From positions 1 to 64,000 of the forward strand of contig JAHENC010000001.1 of NCBI GenBank assembly GCA_024643365.1: 64,000 nucleotides of DNA, in the 5' to 3' direction. The first letter of the stretch is position 1; every line of letters begins with the position of its first letter. Source of the stretch: Crocinitomicaceae bacterium (GTDB lineage: Bacteria; Bacteroidota; Bacteroidia; Flavobacteriales_D; Crocinitomicaceae). Both the position numbers and the translations under genes were made by a program. Under the pieces are notes generated by a model, which made no database searches, was not told the origin of the DNA, and was given only the letters and a program-made list of their open reading frames with translations. This document shows, piece by piece, positions 62,603 through 64,000 of this stretch.

Positions 62603-63379
62603 ATGATTTCATCTTTAGCTTCGGTTTCGAAAGATGCCCAGATTGGACAAAACGTCCGAATAGATCCATTCGCTGTCATTCACGAGGACGTGATCATTGG
62701 AAATGGAACGAGAATTCATTCGAATGTTGCTTTGTATCCCGGTACGCGAATTGGTGAGGATTGTGAAGTTTTCCCCGGAGCAGTTGTCGGTGTTATCCCA
62801 CAGGATTTAAAATTCGACAATGAATACACAACCGTTGAAATTGGTAACAACACAAAAATTCGTGAATGCGTAACCATTCACCGTGGCACAAGTGATAAAA
62901 TGAAAACCTCCGTTGGGGACAATTGTCTTTTGATGACCTACGTACACATTGCACATGATTGTCAAATTGGAAACAACGTTATTTTAGCGAGTTACACCGG
63001 ACTTTCTGGACATGTCATTATCGATGATTTTGCCATTCTTGAAGGAAAAGTAGCTGCACAACAATTTGCACACATTGGAAAACACGCTTTTATTGGTGGA
63101 GCATCACTCATTCGTAAAGATGTTCCTCCTTACATCAAAGCTGCTCGAGAACCACTAACTTTTGCAGGTGTAAATTCGGTAGGATTGAGAAGAAGAGGGT
63201 ATTCTGATGAGCAAGTACGCGAAATCGAAGATATCTACCGCACGATTTATGTGCAAAACAGTAACTTATCCAAAGGCATCGATGCGGTGCTCCAAACTAT
63301 GGATAAAACACCTTTACGAGATGAAATCGTTGGATTTATACAAGCTTCTGATAAAGGCGTAATTCGAGGAATGATCTAA
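62603..63379 (+). CDS. lpxA: UDP-N-acetylglucosamine O-acyltransferase
   Basis: This 258-residue protein is a left-handed beta-helix of hexapeptide repeats. It has the catalytic-His loop in VTIHRGT and TYVHIAHDCQIGNNV. The C-terminal helical domain (GLRRRGYSDEQVREIEDIYR) is the acyltransferase signature region. It performs the first step of lipid A synthesis. The ATG follows the lpxC-fabZ stop directly, and one base separates its stop from the next gene. Confidence 0.97.
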   Translation: MISSLASVSKDAQIGQNVRIDPFAVIHEDVIIGNGTRIHSNVALYPGTRIGEDCEVFPGAVVGVIPQDLKFDNEYTTVEIGNNTKIRECVTIHRGTSDKMKTSVGDNCLLMTYVHIAHDCQIGNNVILASYTGLSGHVIIDDFAILEGKVAAQQFAHIGKHAFIGGASLIRKDVPPYIKAAREPLTFAGVNSVGLRRRGYSDEQVREIEDIYRTIYVQNSNLSKGIDAVLQTMDKTPLRDEIVGFIQASDKGVIRGMI

Positions 63380-63380
63380 G

Positions 63381-64000
63381 ATGAAAAGAGGAGATGAAAT
63401 TTCCGTTGAAATTACGGACTATGCTTTTGGTGGAAGAGGGATTGCGAAGTTAGAAACAGAACATGGTCAATTTGTTGTTTTCGTGGATAACACCTTCCCT
63501 GGTCAAACCGTACGTGTTCGCATTGAAACGAAGCGAAAAAACTACGCAGAAGCGAAATTAATCGAAGTAGAAAAACGATCGGAATTTGAGACTGAACAAC
63601 GCTTTCAAGAAATATCCGGCGGACCCTACATCCATGTTCCAGTAGAAAAACAAGAAGAAGTTAAACGCGAATCTACACTGACGACGTTTGAACGTCTCAG
63701 TGGAATCAAAGAAGTACGCGAACGTTTCGACTCTTTTATTTCTTCACCGAAACATTATTTCTATAGAAATAAAATGGAATACAGTTTCTCCTGTATTGAA
63801 CATGATTTAGAAACGAATCAAGAGTTAGACGATGCATTCGCTTTAGGATTTAAACGAAGAGGAACCTGGTGGAAAGTAGAAAGCTTAAATAAGGCTTCTG
63901 GTATGTTTGATGAAGAATGGGAAACCAAACTTCGTGAAATTCGATTATACTTAAAAGCTACGAATCTTCCCGCTTGGCATCCACCAAAAAAAGTTGGATT
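63381..64000 (+). CDS. RlmD/TrmA-family 23S rRNA uracil-5-methyltransferase (3' end outside window), Fe-S cysteines absent
   Basis: The ATG at 63381 opens a frame that stays open to the window edge (206 full codons). Residues ~1-60 are a TRAM RNA-binding domain (GDEISVEITDYAFGGRGIAK, PGQTVRVRIETKRKNYAEA). Where RlmD has the cluster motif C-G-G-C followed by a His and a Gln, this protein reads S79-G-G-P82-Y-I-H-V-P-V-E-K-Q. There is no Cys in the first ~115 residues, so no [4Fe-4S] cluster can form at this site. YFYRNKMEYSF is the conserved region that follows. The SAM-binding and catalytic half lies off-window. It may be co-transcribed with lpxA. Confidence 0.85.
   Translation, partial: MKRGDEISVEITDYAFGGRGIAKLETEHGQFVVFVDNTFPGQTVRVRIETKRKNYAEAKLIEVEKRSEFETEQRFQEISGGPYIHVPVEKQEEVKRESTLTTFERLSGIKEVRERFDSFISSPKHYFYRNKMEYSFSCIEHDLETNQELDDAFALGFKRRGTWWKVESLNKASGMFDEEWETKLREIRLYLKATNLPAWHPPKKVG

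Noticed and set aside
1..64000. CRISPR arrays, tRNA or rRNA genes, insertion sequences, prophage or integrase genes
   Set aside because: I scanned for regularly spaced repeats, cloverleaf-like CCA-ending segments, transposase-like proteins and terminal inverted repeats and found none that I can support.

Overview
The window is chromosomal DNA from a member of the Bacteroidota, most likely a Flavobacteriales bacterium close to Fluviicola/Crocinitomicaceae. That placement is inferred from gene content and not from a database search. The evidence is: proteins with type IX secretion (T9SS) sorting domains, a PorP/SprF-like protein, a DUF4301 protein, a fused LpxC-FabZ, a fused CcoN-CcoO, Bacteroidota promoters of the TAnnTTTG type, few Shine-Dalgarno sequences, and low GC content. 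There are no rRNA or tRNA genes, CRISPR arrays, insertion sequences or phage genes.

Positions 1-13000 are rich in envelope genes. A giant secreted protein runs off the left edge. It is followed by a second T9SS cargo protein that shares a nearly identical ~120-bp module with it, and by a 58-codon gene ending at a terminator. Next come two ECF sigma factors, each overlapping a single-pass membrane partner. One partner appears to be an anti-sigma factor fused to an outer-membrane beta-barrel. A PorP-like barrel and a kelch-repeat T9SS protein lie between them.

Positions 13000-29200 are mostly housekeeping: heme A synthase, adenylosuccinate lyase, an M1 peptidase, RecQ, a NifU-like protein, DUF4301, a third ECF/partner pair with a co-transcribed secreted protein, a beta-helix lipoprotein, and malate dehydrogenase. 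A fourth ECF/partner pair follows at 29304-31126.

Positions 31277-36403 form a tight operon: mutL, two consecutive rhomboid proteases, a membrane-anchored endonuclease/exonuclease/phosphatase-family protein, and a glutamine amidotransferase. Positions 36406-47521 are a low-oxygen respiration block. A divergent Fnr-like regulator faces hemN, then ccoI, the tiny ccoS, the ccoN/O fusion, ccoQ, an unusual ccoP, ccoG, ccoH and a TauE/SafE-type membrane protein.

After a bidirectional terminator and a large BNR-type T9SS protein, positions 50689-64000 hold lipA, an acyltransferase, ddl, a PBP4-type peptidase, rfbC, uvrA, trxA and a small membrane protein. The window closes with the lipid A genes lpxD, lpxC-fabZ and lpxA, and the start of an RlmD-family rRNA methyltransferase that lacks the usual iron-sulfur cysteines.

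The most interesting material is the set of four ECF sigma/transmembrane-partner modules within 24 kb. Their partners share a cytoplasmic-tail-plus-TM plan but carry unrelated outer parts: a barrel, an uncharacterised domain, a Ser-rich tail and a T9SS-B-like domain. Second is a repeated promoter/start geometry, TAnnTTTG-N4-ATG, at three genes, which predicts leaderless mRNAs.
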